From Yamagishiella unicocca (taxonomy: Eukaryota; Chlorophyta; Chlorophyceae; Chlamydomonadales; Volvocaceae): a stretch of DNA of 64,000 bases. The notes below the pieces were generated by a model, which did no database searches, was not told the DNA's origin, and saw only the letters and a program-made list of their open reading frames with translations. A program made the translations under genes and the position numbers. The stretch lies in contig BDSL01000067.1 in the NCBI GenBank assembly GCA_003116995.1, positions 1 through 64,000 of the forward strand, in the 5' to 3' direction. Of this stretch, positions 11,022 through 22,472 are shown piece by piece; positions within the stretch are counted from its first letter, which is position 1; every line of letters starts with the position of its first letter.

Positions 11022-13215
11022 ATGGCTTTTGCCATGAAGTTTGCGCCTTTGCGCGTACCTCGCGCTCCCCTTTCACGCGGTCGTCGTAGCTTGGTTTGCC
11101 GGGTATGTCTGGTTGCTTATCATATGCAACCTTTGCTGTCAGTAGGCTTGGGCGCTTGGGCGCGAAATGAGGAGCCGCATAACGGCCTTTCAAACTGGTC
11201 TCGGGGCTTGCTTCATGCAGGCTGAGGCTGACCCTTCGGCTGCGAGCTCCTCGAAGACCCCCGAGTGGTAAGTTTTGCCGATTGGCTTGCGTGCGGCGGT
11301 CGCACTCGGGCTCGGGACAGCCACACGCTTGGGCTGTCTCCATCACGCCCCTGGCCACAGTTGAGCCATTCGCATGTAATATGCATTTGTGTGCCTGTTA
11401 CCATTCGTGTGAGCATTATAACTAACATTCAGTTTATTCCATCCTTTACAGTCGCAAAATAGGTTGAAATCAGATGCAATATGATGTCTCGCGTTGGCTG
11501 AAGCATTGCCATTTGATCAGACTGTACACGCAGAATGATGAAATGGTTTTAATGATGAAGCACGCTCTCTTGTTCCGCTGTGTCGTGTCTGGGTTTCAGC
11601 CCCCAGCCTCCGCCCACTTCATATGTCACACACTCACACACCCTCACAGAGCTGTTTTGAATAGATTGTGCATAAGGATAATGCTCCGCTTGCAACATTC
11701 ACGTCAGTCATAGCAAGCGTTCGGCAACCCCATGTGCCCATGTCGAATGCGGGTTACCCGCCCGGCATCAGCCTAATCATTCGGCATGATGCCTGGGGCT
11801 TCTCGGCTATCTATCACGCGCAGCCCGGCCACGCACAGACTTGCGCTGCTATCCCCTGCCGTCTCAGGTCCTGCCCTCTTTCAAGCGCCCCTTCGTCTCT
11901 TTGCGTGCCGTTGCAGGGTGCCTGAGCAGGCCGGCCCTATCCTCAAGTTTCTCGAATCAAGCGACTTCAAGGTGGAGGAGAACGAGATCTACAAGACGTA
12001 CGTAAAGTCGTACGTCGAGTCGGACCTCTTCAAGAAGGTGCGTACCGTAGGCATTCAAGCCTCATAAAGCCTCCATGCCCTACTCCATCTTGTTGAGCTT
12101 TCCGCTCAGTCGCAGCGCGCATGGGTTATCTGCGCAGTTCCCTTGTCGTCTCCGCGCAGAGACACGTCGTAGCTGCTTGCTTGCATACGCAAGGTCGTGC
12201 TTGCTTGGTGCCGCCCCGCTCGCATTGGCCGTCGTCATCTCGGGCATCCGTAGCTGGGCCATCCGCAATGCCTACCGTTTGGCCCATAGCAATGCCTGAC
12301 CTGGGCCCAGACCTGAGCTCACCGTGGGCCCCCTCCCGGAGCCACACGCTCCTGCTGACTGGCTACTTGCACTCCCCACCTCCTCCGACTGACTGGCTGC
12401 TAACACTCCCCACCTCCTCATTGCGCAGTGCACGGGCTGGAAGGAACTTCCGGAGACGATCAACGGCAGGGCGGCCATGATCGGTAGGTTCCCCCGGGAT
12501 TGGATAGTTGACCTCACGGAGGATGCCCGGGCAGACGTCCATACCGGACGATGGTCATCTAGATGTGCTGTAATTCCGCAACACGCTCTATGTTGATGTC
12601 AGGATTTGTGGCGGGCGCCGGCGCGGAGATCTTCGGCTCGGGTTCAGTGCTGGCTCAGTTCAGCGGGGCGCCGCAGCCGGTGTTGATCGTCCTTGCCCTC
12701 ATCGTGGCGTCTTCTGCCATCCCCATCTACAAGGTGAGGAGGGCCGGAGAGGCGCGGCGGAGGTGGAGGAAAACGCGCCGGTATACCTCGCCGTGCGGGA
12801 ACAGTCGCGGTCGGGTCAGCTCTGCTGGCGATAGGTTGTTCCGACCAACACGTTGCATCCTGTGCTGAGTATGACGTTGCTGTTGTCCTTGTATGCGGTG
12901 TTCATCTCCATCGGTGCGTCTCAAGCCCTCACGCCCTGCACCATTATCGTGAAACATGGATAGTGTGCAAGGAACATGGGAACTTGTGTGTTTCGATTGA
13001 CGTGGGGTTCACTAATGGCCACGACTCGTGTCTGTCCTCCTCTGCCGATCTCGCAGGGCACCCAAGGTGATTACCTGTCGTCTCTGCGCGACACCTACAG
13101 CTTGCCCGAGGGGGTGTTCACGGAGGCCAACGAGAAGGTGCACGGTCGGTTGGCAATGCTGGGCCTGACCAGCCTGATCCTCCTGGAGATGGTTGTCGGT
13201 CGCGCGCTGCTATAA
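11022..13215 (+). CDS. ELIP: Early light-induced (ELIP-like) three-helix chlorophyll-binding protein, chloroplast precursor
   Basis: Six exons, all boundaries in phase: 11022-11102, 11221-11267, 11917-12037, 12429-12483, 12603-12733, 13057-13215; product 197 residues. The first exon (MAFAMKFAPLRVPRAPL..) is an Arg/Ser-rich chloroplast transit peptide. Helix 1 carries the chlorophyll-binding motif ELPETINGRAAMIG, helix 2 is the hydrophobic stretch around VLIVLALIVASSAIP, and helix 3 carries EANEKVHGRLAMLGL, with His in place of the usual Asn (His is also a known Mg ligand in the LHC superfamily). Three helices with motifs in helices 1 and 3 is the ELIP pattern. ELIPs accumulate in thylakoids under high light and are thought to bind free chlorophyll and protect against photodamage. 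Length fits the family. A related LHC-like stress protein cannot be excluded. Confidence 0.88.
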
Positions 13216-13600
13216 GTGGTGGTATCCGTAACTTAATGGCTCGTACGGTGATGCATGAGGTGGAGTAGGTGGTTGCCGCGCGGGTGCGGCTTCGGGTGGT
13301 GACGGTTGACATTATGACACGGGCACGTGTTGGCTGCCTTCTCGAGTGTGAGGTGAGGTGACGGACTGGCGAAGAGAGAGTGCTGCGCGATCGTACCGCG
13401 AGCTGCATGCAGGGTTTACTGATGGTCCATTATTAATTGATGCCATGAGAGTTCCTCCATTGAGTTCCTCCATAGGGTCCTAGGGCGTTGGATGGCCAGA
13501 AGAAGCCACCATGGCGGCGCAGGATGCCGCGTGCGAGGTGCACTAACTGCACCGGCCGGCAAATTGTCGGTCTGTAATGGCGACGGCGATGTTCTCGCAT
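13216..13600 (+). terminator. 3' UTR of the ELIP gene with TGTAA polyadenylation signal
   Basis: The volvocine-type polyadenylation signal TGTAA occurs at 13573-13577, about 360 bases after the stop codon. No nearer copy was found. Confidence 0.45.
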
Positions 13601-14400
13601 CCTGTGTGTCGCGGATCGATGTGCGCACTGAGGTGTAGGAATTTGCGCTATAGGCTTCCCTATCACGAACCAACCACCAACCAACCTTGCAGACCCGCAA
13701 CCGACAAACCAGTGGAGCGCCGCCACGATGCAAGCAGGGGAACCGCCCGCCTCTCATCCCAAAAAGCACGAACCCCAAGCAGGGCACACCCCGCGGACAT
13801 GGACGGCGACCGGCGACTACCCGCAAAAAGGGATGCCGAGGTCACACTGCAGCCCAACTATTCCGGGGAAGCCCCAACGCAGCAAACCCCGTAGAAGGGC
13901 CCCAAACTCGACCACCTCACGGCGGATGGCACGATCCTGGAGATCACTCCCTGGAACAACAGGAGGGCCACCAGCCCCCGCCCTCTTCAAGGCCGCAGCC
14001 ATAAACCGGCGCCCAACTTCCATGGCAGTAGTAGCAGCCAGGACCACCACAGGGTCCTGCACGGCTGGGGCGCCTGTACGAACCAGACCTGCGCCCGTGT
14101 CGCCCCTGCACCAAGCCGGGCCTCTAGTTGGTAAATCAGAGCCTGAGCCACCGAGCAGAGCCAGAAGTGGTGCAGGCTAGGAGAAACCTCCCCTGGACGC
14201 TCCCTAACGGCGCACCACACCCACAGGGGGCAGCCGCTACCGCCCGCATATGCGAGTTCCGTAAAAGGGGGATCCCATCCACAGTCAGCCGCCACCACCC
14301 CTCCTTATGGGAAGGCTCCCACTTCACCCCTGACCAGAGCCGCCGGAACACTTGCTGCAGGGCAGTCAGGGCCGCTGGCGGGGCAAGTGTTCCGGCTGCA
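13420..14400 (-). mobile_element. Decayed non-LTR retroelement fragment (zinc-binding RT C-terminal region)
   Basis: On the minus strand, broken frames read SHKEGWWRLTVDGIPLLRNSH near 14330, LHHFWLCSVAQALIYQLEA near 14160, and AATTAMEVGRRFMAAALKR near 14030. The WWRL..., Cys-rich then HHFWxCxxAQA order is that of the zinc-binding domain after the reverse transcriptase in plant/algal LINE-type elements. The frame changes at about 14060, so it is a pseudogene. A second copy of the same part lies at 48.2-48.5 kb, and a further segment reading GSARLVGGWFVIGKPIAQIP near 13.7 kb has a relative at 41.9-42.0 kb. Two shifted copies of the same protein motif are good evidence for a repeated element, less for its exact class. 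Confidence 0.6.
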
Positions 14401-14429
14401 CGACCTTCAACCCTCCCACTGCGTGAAGG

Positions 14430-15126
14430 CTAGGGCCCGCGACGCCTACAGGCGGTAGCTCAACCTTATCCAAGTTCAGCGGTTGTCCCGAGGCCTGAGC
14501 ATACACCTCCATGCATACGTATGGATTCAGCAAAGTTGTGTGCCAAGCTTTGCCGTTGACTACCCTTGTGAATTTCCACCTTTGCGAAAATAGACAGAAC
14601 TCAGGCGAAGAGAGGGTTTTAGGGTTTTAATGCTATTGAAGTTGTTTGAACCGATTACGTCAACGCTCATATGTTTCGGTGTTTCCTATAATCGGCGTGA
14701 GGGTGCATACGGACTGCCGAGGTTCACACGGAAGAATGCATTGCCCCCCCGGCACATGCTGCTCTCATAATCCAGGCAAAAGTCGCCGTCTACTAAGTGA
14801 CTGTTGAGTTACTATGCATGGACCCCAGTATTGTTGTGCTTCTTGAGCGATCCCTACTTCTATGCCTAAACATCTTGTATTTGTTATTATCAAAATGATA
14901 TACAGGTAGCACAGATTACTAGGCAGTGTGCAGGACATTCACATCGGACATGCATGCAAGTCAGGACAGCGATGTCGCGTAAATTTGTGCTGGGCTTCAT
15001 GCATAAGGCTGCAGAGTTTCAAAGATCATGAAATCAAGGTGCATGTCGGGCACATTTCCAAAATGACGCGCTGTCGGAGGTTCGGCAAGTACACGGGACA
15101 CATTAATAGAATGGCAGGCTGATTTG
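14430..15126. other. Intergenic, nothing supported
   Basis: AT-richer DNA with no open frame of conserved character. Two tandem TTTTAGGG-like units occur at about 14613-14630; too short to be meaningful. Confidence 0.6.
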
Positions 15127-15131
15127 TTACA
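15127..15131 (-). terminator. TGTAA polyadenylation signal of the ferredoxin gene
   Basis: Minus-strand TGTAA (plus-strand ttaca) lies 138 bases after the ferredoxin stop codon, a typical volvocine position. Confidence 0.55.
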
Positions 15132-15268
15132 AAAAATTGGATGTCACATCAGCCTTGCCAACACACGTCGGCGAACCAATTGTAGGTTACGCACAACAAC
15201 TCAAGACATGCAGAAACAGAACCCCCCGCCCCAAAATTGCCCAGAAACTAGTATCGATTTCCAGAAGC

Positions 15269-15833
<565 letters not shown>

Positions 15834-18090
15834 CTTTGCAAAGGTGTGGGGAGATGACACTGCGAAGAATTAGCGAATTACTGCAAGTGTGTAAGATGCG
15901 GTGCGGCGATGGCTTATGACCCTCATCCGCAGAAGGATCAGCCTCTCCGACGCCCTCCCTGGTGGCGGTGCCGTACTTTCACCTTTTTGGTTCCCAGCCA
16001 CGAAATGCTTCGGCAGCATTTTTCTGTATGGTGTCTTACAAGGAGAGTAATGCACTTCCAAACCCAGATTGTGCATGGGCAGTCGCGCATGGCAAATTCG
16101 CTGAAATACTGTGTGAAATGGCGTTACTTTGCCCCTGGAAGTAGTTGGAACTCTCCGCAAGCACCAATGCAGTAATCCACTGGCAAATTCACATGTTTGC
16201 GTCATCCTAGGTTGAAGTTGGGTCGCCAATTCTCCAACGCGCTCCCGACGCGCAAATATGTCTATGCATGTGGCGGGATTGCACAGGTTTGTACGCCCCC
16301 TTGATCACATGGGATCAATTGGAGCTGCATAAACGTGCATTTGTTACAAATCGTCATCACATGTATGGTCGCGCGTTTCCAGTGCAGTCGGCTGGTCCCG
16401 TGCCGAGGCTCCATGCTGACGCCCACTTATCGTGATGCACAGACTTGCACTGCTGACAAAATTGTTTCGCCGACAAAGGAATCACATGCCCCACACGTGC
16501 AGCGTTTAAACCGCATTATTCCTCGCGACAGAACGCGCACACAGGTGAGGCGCTTCAGCAGCCAGCAGTGGGGAGGTAGCGTAAGCCATCATTTCTATGC
16601 AGGGAACATTGTTAGCGCAGGTCAGCAGGCTGCGGGGAGTCCAGGAAAGGGCATTGCAGGAACTGATGAGTGCGCTGCGTGAGGAGTCACTCGTGGGGGT
16701 AGTCATCTCCATTCCACAGCACCAGCCTGACGTGAGCGTCTGAGAGAGGTAGTAATGGAGGGTTACGTAGTTCCACTGGGTGTGCATAGTGTATCTATGT
16801 GAAAGACGCAGCGGTGGGCACGGGAAACGGCGCGAAGGCTTGGGAGAGGGGACGACCCAGAATGTCACCTCCCGTCACAACTAGGATTGTGTTTCTTACA
16901 ACATGGCATCGCGGGTTCATAATAACGACAATCGGGGAAACCCCACACCAAGCCCAGCCTAAGTGGATATTCGCAGCCGTGATGGCCGGACAGGCTGTGG
17001 CCTCGGGCTCGATTCGATGATTGCTGGGAGATAGGCTCCCTCCTGCTCACCCTGGAAACACTAGAAGGACAGGATCAGACAGGATGTCCCGCTCATCCGA
17101 CTCAGTTCATCTCGGCTGCTACACTTCCACTGCAACAGCTACAACTGGCTACAACGATTCCCAGCCTGACATGTGAACGCGCATATGGGCCACGTACGCA
17201 GCGCTGGAAGCACGGGCTCCTCACGGCAGTCCATGACAAACATATCAGATGTCCGGGGAGCCGCGTGTGCCCAACACGGCCCAACAAACCCTAACAGACG
17301 ATGTCAAGAACAAAACCCACGACAGCGCATAGGCTGCGGGTAAGCTTGTACCCGTTATACCAGTACCTTTCGAAACTGTTCCCCGTTCGTCATTGACGCG
17401 AGGCCAGCGCGGCCCATACTCAGCCGAGCAATGCTTTTAACAACTGCCTCAGCCATTTACCCAGGTTTACCCTGTCTGCCCTTATGCGTAACGGTGGAAA
17501 GCCAGCTCAACGTGCATATGCCGTTGCCAGAGCAATTGGCCAGATTTTTGCATGGACGTGGATTATCTCCGCCGTCCTCAACGCAGACCTATGTACCCGG
17601 GTTTGTTAAAACAAACCTGGGCTGTACTTTTACTGGGGCTGGGCGTGTCTCCGTGCGTGGGCCCCGTACAACGGACCTGGCAACGGTGAGGGCTGAAATT
17701 GCAGCTTTCCTTGTCCTTATAATTTCGCTTTAAAAGCAGTAATTTGATTGTATTTATGCTTGACGTTGGACTTCTTGGCAAGATATAAAACGCTCTTCAG
17801 GTGTAAGCGAGGAAAGCAAGCAGCGACAACATTACCTATATGTCCTATATAGTAAGAAGATCGTAAGGAGGCAGCTTGTAGCGGATGCTGGACAGTAATT
17901 CGCTTGCGAGCCTCACATTGCCAACGCGTCGGTTGCAAGTAATTCTGTGCGCCCCGCTCGCGCACAAGTGCCGCTGTCGCCGCTCACCCTGCCCACGCGC
18001 CGGTCGCAAGTTATCGCCGTCGCTTATGAGCATGTCACCGTCCCGGGAACGCGAGCGTCGCCGAAGAGCAGAGGAAGGTAAGACCAAATG
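15834..18090. other. Intergenic region upstream of ferredoxin, no gene supported
   Basis: Contains the ferredoxin promoter next to 15834 but no sharp motif. The open frames in 16.3-17.8 kb have no recognisable domain, splice pattern or composition of a coding exon. From about 17940 degenerate copies of the satellite unit begin. Confidence 0.55.
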
Positions 18091-19870
18091 TGTCGGATCA
18101 CTCCGCCCCATCGAACCCCCACGCCCCGCACGCGCACAAGTGCCTCTGTCTTCGCCACTCACCCTGGCCAAGTGCCGGTCACACGTACTTCTGTGGCGCG
18201 GACTGGAGGGGGGGGGCTTCGCCCCCCCCCTGAACCCCCCCCCTCTTGTGCAAATGTGTCGGATCACTCCGCCCCATCGAACCCCCACGCCCCGCACGCA
18301 CATAAGTGCCTCTGTTGTCGCCACTCACCCTGGCCAAGCGCCGGTCACACGTACTTCTGTGGCGCGGACTGGGAGGGGGGGCTTCGCCCCCCCCCTTAAC
18401 CCCCCCCCTCTTGTGCAAATGTGTCGGATCACTCCGCCCCATCGAACCCCCACGCCCCGCACGCACACAAGTGACTCTGTCTTTGCCACTCACCCTGGCC
18501 AAGTGCCGGTCACACGTACTTCTGTGGCGCGGACTGGGAGGGGGGGGCTTCGCCCCCCCCCTTAACCCCCCCCTTAACCCCCCCCCCTTGTGCAAATGTG
18601 TCGGATCACTCCGCCCCATCGAACCCCCACGCCCCGCACGCACACAAGTGCCTCTGTCTTCGCCACTCACCCTGGCCAAGCACCGGTCACACGTACTTCT
18701 GTGGCGCGGACTGGAGGGGGGGGGCTTCGCCCCCCCCTGAACCCCCCCCCTCTTGTGCAAATGTGTCGGATCACTCCGCCCCATCGAACCCCCACGCCCC
18801 GCACGCACATAAGTGCCTCTGTTGTCGCCACTCACCCTGGCCAAGCGCCGGTCACACGTACTTCTGTGGCGCGGACTGGGAGGGGGGGGCTTCGCCCCCC
18901 CCCTTAACCCCCCCCTCTTGTGCAAATGTGTCGGATCACCATCGATCCCCCACGCCCCGCACGCGCACAAGTGCCTCTGTCTTTGCCACTCACCCGCCCT
19001 GGCCAAGTGCCGGTCACACGTACTTCTGTGGCACGGACTGGGAGGGGGGGGCTTCGCCCCCCCCCTTAAACCCCCCCTTAAACCCCCCCCCTTGTGCAAA
19101 TGTGTCGGATCACTCCGCCCCATCGAACCCCCACGCCCCGCACGCACACAAGTGCCTCTGTCTTCGCCACTCACCCTGGCCAAGCACCGGTCACACGTAC
19201 TTCTGTGGCGCGGACTGGGAGGGGGGGGCTTCGCCCCCCCCTTAACCCCCCCCTCTTGTGCAAATGTGTCGGATCACTCCGCCCCATCGAACCCCCACGC
19301 CCCGCACGCACACAAGTGCCTCTGTTGTCGCCACTCACCCTGGCCAAGCGCCAGTCACACGTACTTCTGTGGCGCGGACTGGAGGGGGGGGGCTTCGCCC
19401 CCCCCCTTAACCCCCCCCCTTGTGCAAATGTGTCGGATCACTCCGCCCCATCGAACCCCCACGCCCCGCACGCACACAAGTGCCTCTGCCATTGCCACTC
19501 ACCCTGGCCAAGCGCCGGTCACACATACTTCTGTGGCGCGGACTGGAGGGGGGGGCTTCGCCCCCCCCTAGAACGCCCCCCCCCCTTGTGCAAATGTGTC
19601 GGATCACTCCGCCCCATCGAACCCTCACGCCCCGCACGCACACAAGTGCCTCTGTCGTCGCCACTCACCCTGGCCAAGCGCCGGTCACACGTACTTCTGT
19701 GACGCGGACTGGAGGGGGGGGCTTCGCCCCCCCCTTAAACCCCCCCCCCTTGTGCAAATGTGTCGGATCACTCCGCCCCATCGAACCCTCACGCCCCGCA
19801 CGCACACAAGTGCCTCTGTCGTCGCCACTCACCCTGGCCAAGCGCCGGTCACACGGACTTCTGTGACCAC
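18091..19870. repeat. Satellite array, 11 units of about 166 bp
   Basis: The motif tgtcggatcactccgcccca recurs, allowing small changes, at 18091, 18257, 18422, 18599, 18764, 18929, 19103, 19267, 19431, 19597 and 19761, that is every 164-166 bases, with two longer spacings of 174-177 caused by an extra run of the C-rich tail. Each unit ends in a perfect-looking foldback of seven to nine G, cttcg, then seven to nine C, followed by cttaaccccc-type repeats. Degenerate units flank the array (17940-18075 and 19870-20250). Long open frames in three frames are a by-product of the repeat and are not genes. Confidence 0.95.
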
Positions 19871-20991
19871 TTCGACTCCGGGGCTCCGTCGGACACCACC
19901 CCGCGCCTCTCACCCCACCCACGCGTCGTTCACAAGGGCCTCCATGGCGCGGACAGGAGGAAGGGGATTCGTCCCCCCTCACCCCCCCCCCGCGCAAGTA
20001 CGTCCGATGGTGTAAGTACCTCTGACCGTCCGCTTGGTCCTGGACCTCGCTCGCTGTAGCTCTTTGACTTGACCTGCACTCGTGCAAGTGCCCCCGTGCG
20101 TGCGTACGGCCGTGTATGTGTGCCGTATGGCTGGACGTGCATGGCAACTCGTGGCCGTCGTCTCACTGGCATGTCAGTGCTTCGAGTCCGGGGCTACGTC
20201 GGTGCACCACCCCACGGCCCTCACCCCACCCATGCGTCGTTCGCAAGGGCTACGCGGCACTTTAGCATATAACACAGCAGGGTCAGCCATATTGTGTCGT
20301 GTCCAGGGTTCAAAATAAGGGGGGGGGGAAGCCCCCCTCCCTCCCAGCAAATTCTGCTGGGAGTTGACCCATACCCTTGATTTGCTCATCAACTGGCAAG
20401 TGCCGGGTCCCCAAAGTTACGTTGCTCACGGTGATAACGGCGACGGGGGCGGGAGCTTCGGCTACTGATAGTGAACCTCTGGCGTCAGGACCGCTGCTGT
20501 CCGTTGCTGACTCTAATAAGATGGCTCGCTCTAGTTCTACTTAATTGGTACTTCACAAGCTTGGACTGGGACAGGTATACAACAACTTGTCAACACACCC
20601 TAGCCTCCAAGGCTAACTTGCATGCAAATGGGAACAACCACGACGCCAAAAAAAACCCGGGATCGCTGCAAGCCCTTTCTCGTACCGGTATTATGAGAGA
20701 ACGTAACGTGCCGATGTGCGGGCGCAACTATTGCGCTTCACACGGCGCATTTGGTCGTGTGACATACTCGCTTTAAGAAAGAAACGGACGGAACGGCGTA
20801 CCATTACTCGCGAATCCGTTGCGCCAACTTGTACGACGGAAGGGCGTCCAACTGACAACGGAGGTTCTCATGAAAGCCTGAGCCAACCTATACGGTTTGC
20901 ATTTGGCCATTGTGAGCCACTGTGACTTGGCATATTGTCGAAGCATTTGGCCAAATACTGTTCGCTTCGAACTTGCTTCCCGCTGACAGTT
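19871..20991. other. Degenerate satellite edge and intergenic DNA
   Basis: 19871-20260 holds two diverged relatives of the satellite unit (shared capgcgtcgtt-like and gtacttctgtg-like pieces). At about 20318-20365 a run of ten G is followed by a short hairpin, tcccagca aattc tgctggga. No gene is supported. Confidence 0.5.
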
Positions 20992-21659
20992 ATGCCGGCG
21001 CCGTCACCACAGAGCCTCCGGCACTTCATTTATAGGTCACAGGTGTTTCATCTGTATCGCCAATACATTCGTGCGACGAGAAGCCTTGGCGAAGGAGAGA
21101 GCAGAGGTAAGCTACAAGGCTGGACGCAACCCCTAGGATGCTTGCTTAAGGAACTTCAGAGACATATATGATACACCCGCTTTCATTCGACACGTGACCT
21201 TGGCCGCGTATATGGGCGCCGTCGTCAATAGACCTGATGGCGACCATTCTGCAACGCAACTATAGTTACAATTATTGCACGTGCTGCCAGGTTGCTTCAT
21301 AACGGTGACTTCCTGCTGAAATGGATTACGGCTGCGACGCCTTGAGATTGCGGTCACAGCACTGCACGCGATACCGTCCTCTCCCCTCCAACGGATGTTG
21401 TACCCTCGCCGCAGCTGAGCTGGTGCAGGAAGTGCGACGAAATTTCGAGGCGCAGAAACACGTGACAGATCTGCAGGTGAGTGCAACTGCCTTCGGGCAG
21501 GAACGGGGGGGGGGTTGCGTCCTGCATGCTGAGTTGGGCCCTGTCCTCGGTTTAACCTCTGTACTACAGGCAATCAAGTTCATCCTGAGCGAAGGCAAGA
21601 AGCGGCTGGAGCAACTCCAGGTAGGGGGCGGGGAGTGCAGCGAGGCTGTTGCAACCTAG
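20992..21659 (+). CDS. LYRM2: LYR-motif (Complex1_LYR) protein, LYRM2-like
   Basis: Three exons: 20992-21106, 21415-21476 and 21570-21659; phases 1 and 0 match; 88 residues. The signature is HLYRQYIRATR, containing the Leu-Tyr-Arg tripeptide, preceded by RHFIYRSQVF and followed by VRRNFEAQKHVTDLQ and IKFILSEGKKRLEQL, the three-helix layout of the LYR family. LYRM2 in animals is also 88 residues with the same spacing. LYR proteins are small mitochondrial matrix factors that bind acyl carrier protein and help Fe-S cluster delivery or assembly of respiratory complexes (complex I for LYRM2). The last exon reads through a possible donor at 21621 (cag/gtaggg); if it were spliced, the last 13 residues would differ. 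An upstream in-frame Met at 20935 exists but adds an atypical leader. Confidence 0.8.
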
Positions 21660-22472
21660 GGTTCTGGCGCCGCCAGAGGCGCGCGTCTGCGCAGCTCGTG
21701 ACTGGCACGGCACATGCTTCAAACTGCCGAAGATGACTGGTCGGGTTAGGACAAACCTGACAACGCTGTAGCACCACAGCTTCTAGGGCTCGCTGCTCAG
21801 GGTTGGGAGCGACCGGGCGGTCCGTTAGGGTGCCGTACGTGTCATGTCGGGCGACTGGGAGCTGCGCCCTGTTGGCCGAGCGCACAGCGGTTGCCGTGCC
21901 TCCTTCGAGCCATCAGCCCTTCGCGAGGGTAAAGTATTAAACCAGACAAGGAGGGCGGCGGCATGCCACGTCAAGGAGAGAGGCCCGCGTATGGGGCCGC
22001 CCGCTCATCAGACACAGATGTACGAGAAACGGTAAACGGCAGGCAGCTCCACGGGTGTCGGCAGGACGAGCAGCCGCCCGCCCGCAGCGGTGACGTCACG
22101 CTCCTCTGCTGCTGACTAACCGCAACAACCTGGCGATTTCGCGGTTACCATCAACCTCGTGTGGTGCCGCGGTACGACGATTAGCGCGCTACTCTGCGGC
22201 GGACGCCATCTGGTTGCCGCCACCGCCGCCTCACTTCCCTGCCCTAAAGCAGCGCCAGAACACGGTGATTTCCGCAGCTCTGACAACCCCGGACACCGCC
22301 TCCGTGCTGTCCAACCGGGCCGGACCCCCGACTGCCCATCCAGGACATGCTGGGCCTGCAGCGCTGAGCTGCCGTACATTGCCGTACGTTGCCGTGACGA
22401 GGAGCGCCTGGCCCGCCGCTGCGGCATCCGCTCGTCCACGACGTACGGGCCGTAGCATCGCCGCGCCGCACC
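21660..22472. other. Intergenic region and promoter of the wybutosine fusion gene
   Basis: No coding exon is supported. The segment holds the 3' UTR of the LYR gene (no TGTAA was found) and the promoter and 5' UTR of the gene starting at 22473. Confidence 0.5.

Noticed and set aside
14613..14630. TTTTAGGG-type telomere-like repeats
   Set aside because: Only two units here and single ones near 1080 and 37865; no array and nothing else suggests a chromosome end or fusion.
18179..19183. 334-codon open frame on the minus strand, and several 100-250-codon frames on the plus strand, over the satellite
   Set aside because: They exist because the unit length and composition avoid stops; the peptides are pure repeats of one 55-residue stretch with no start context or splice signals.
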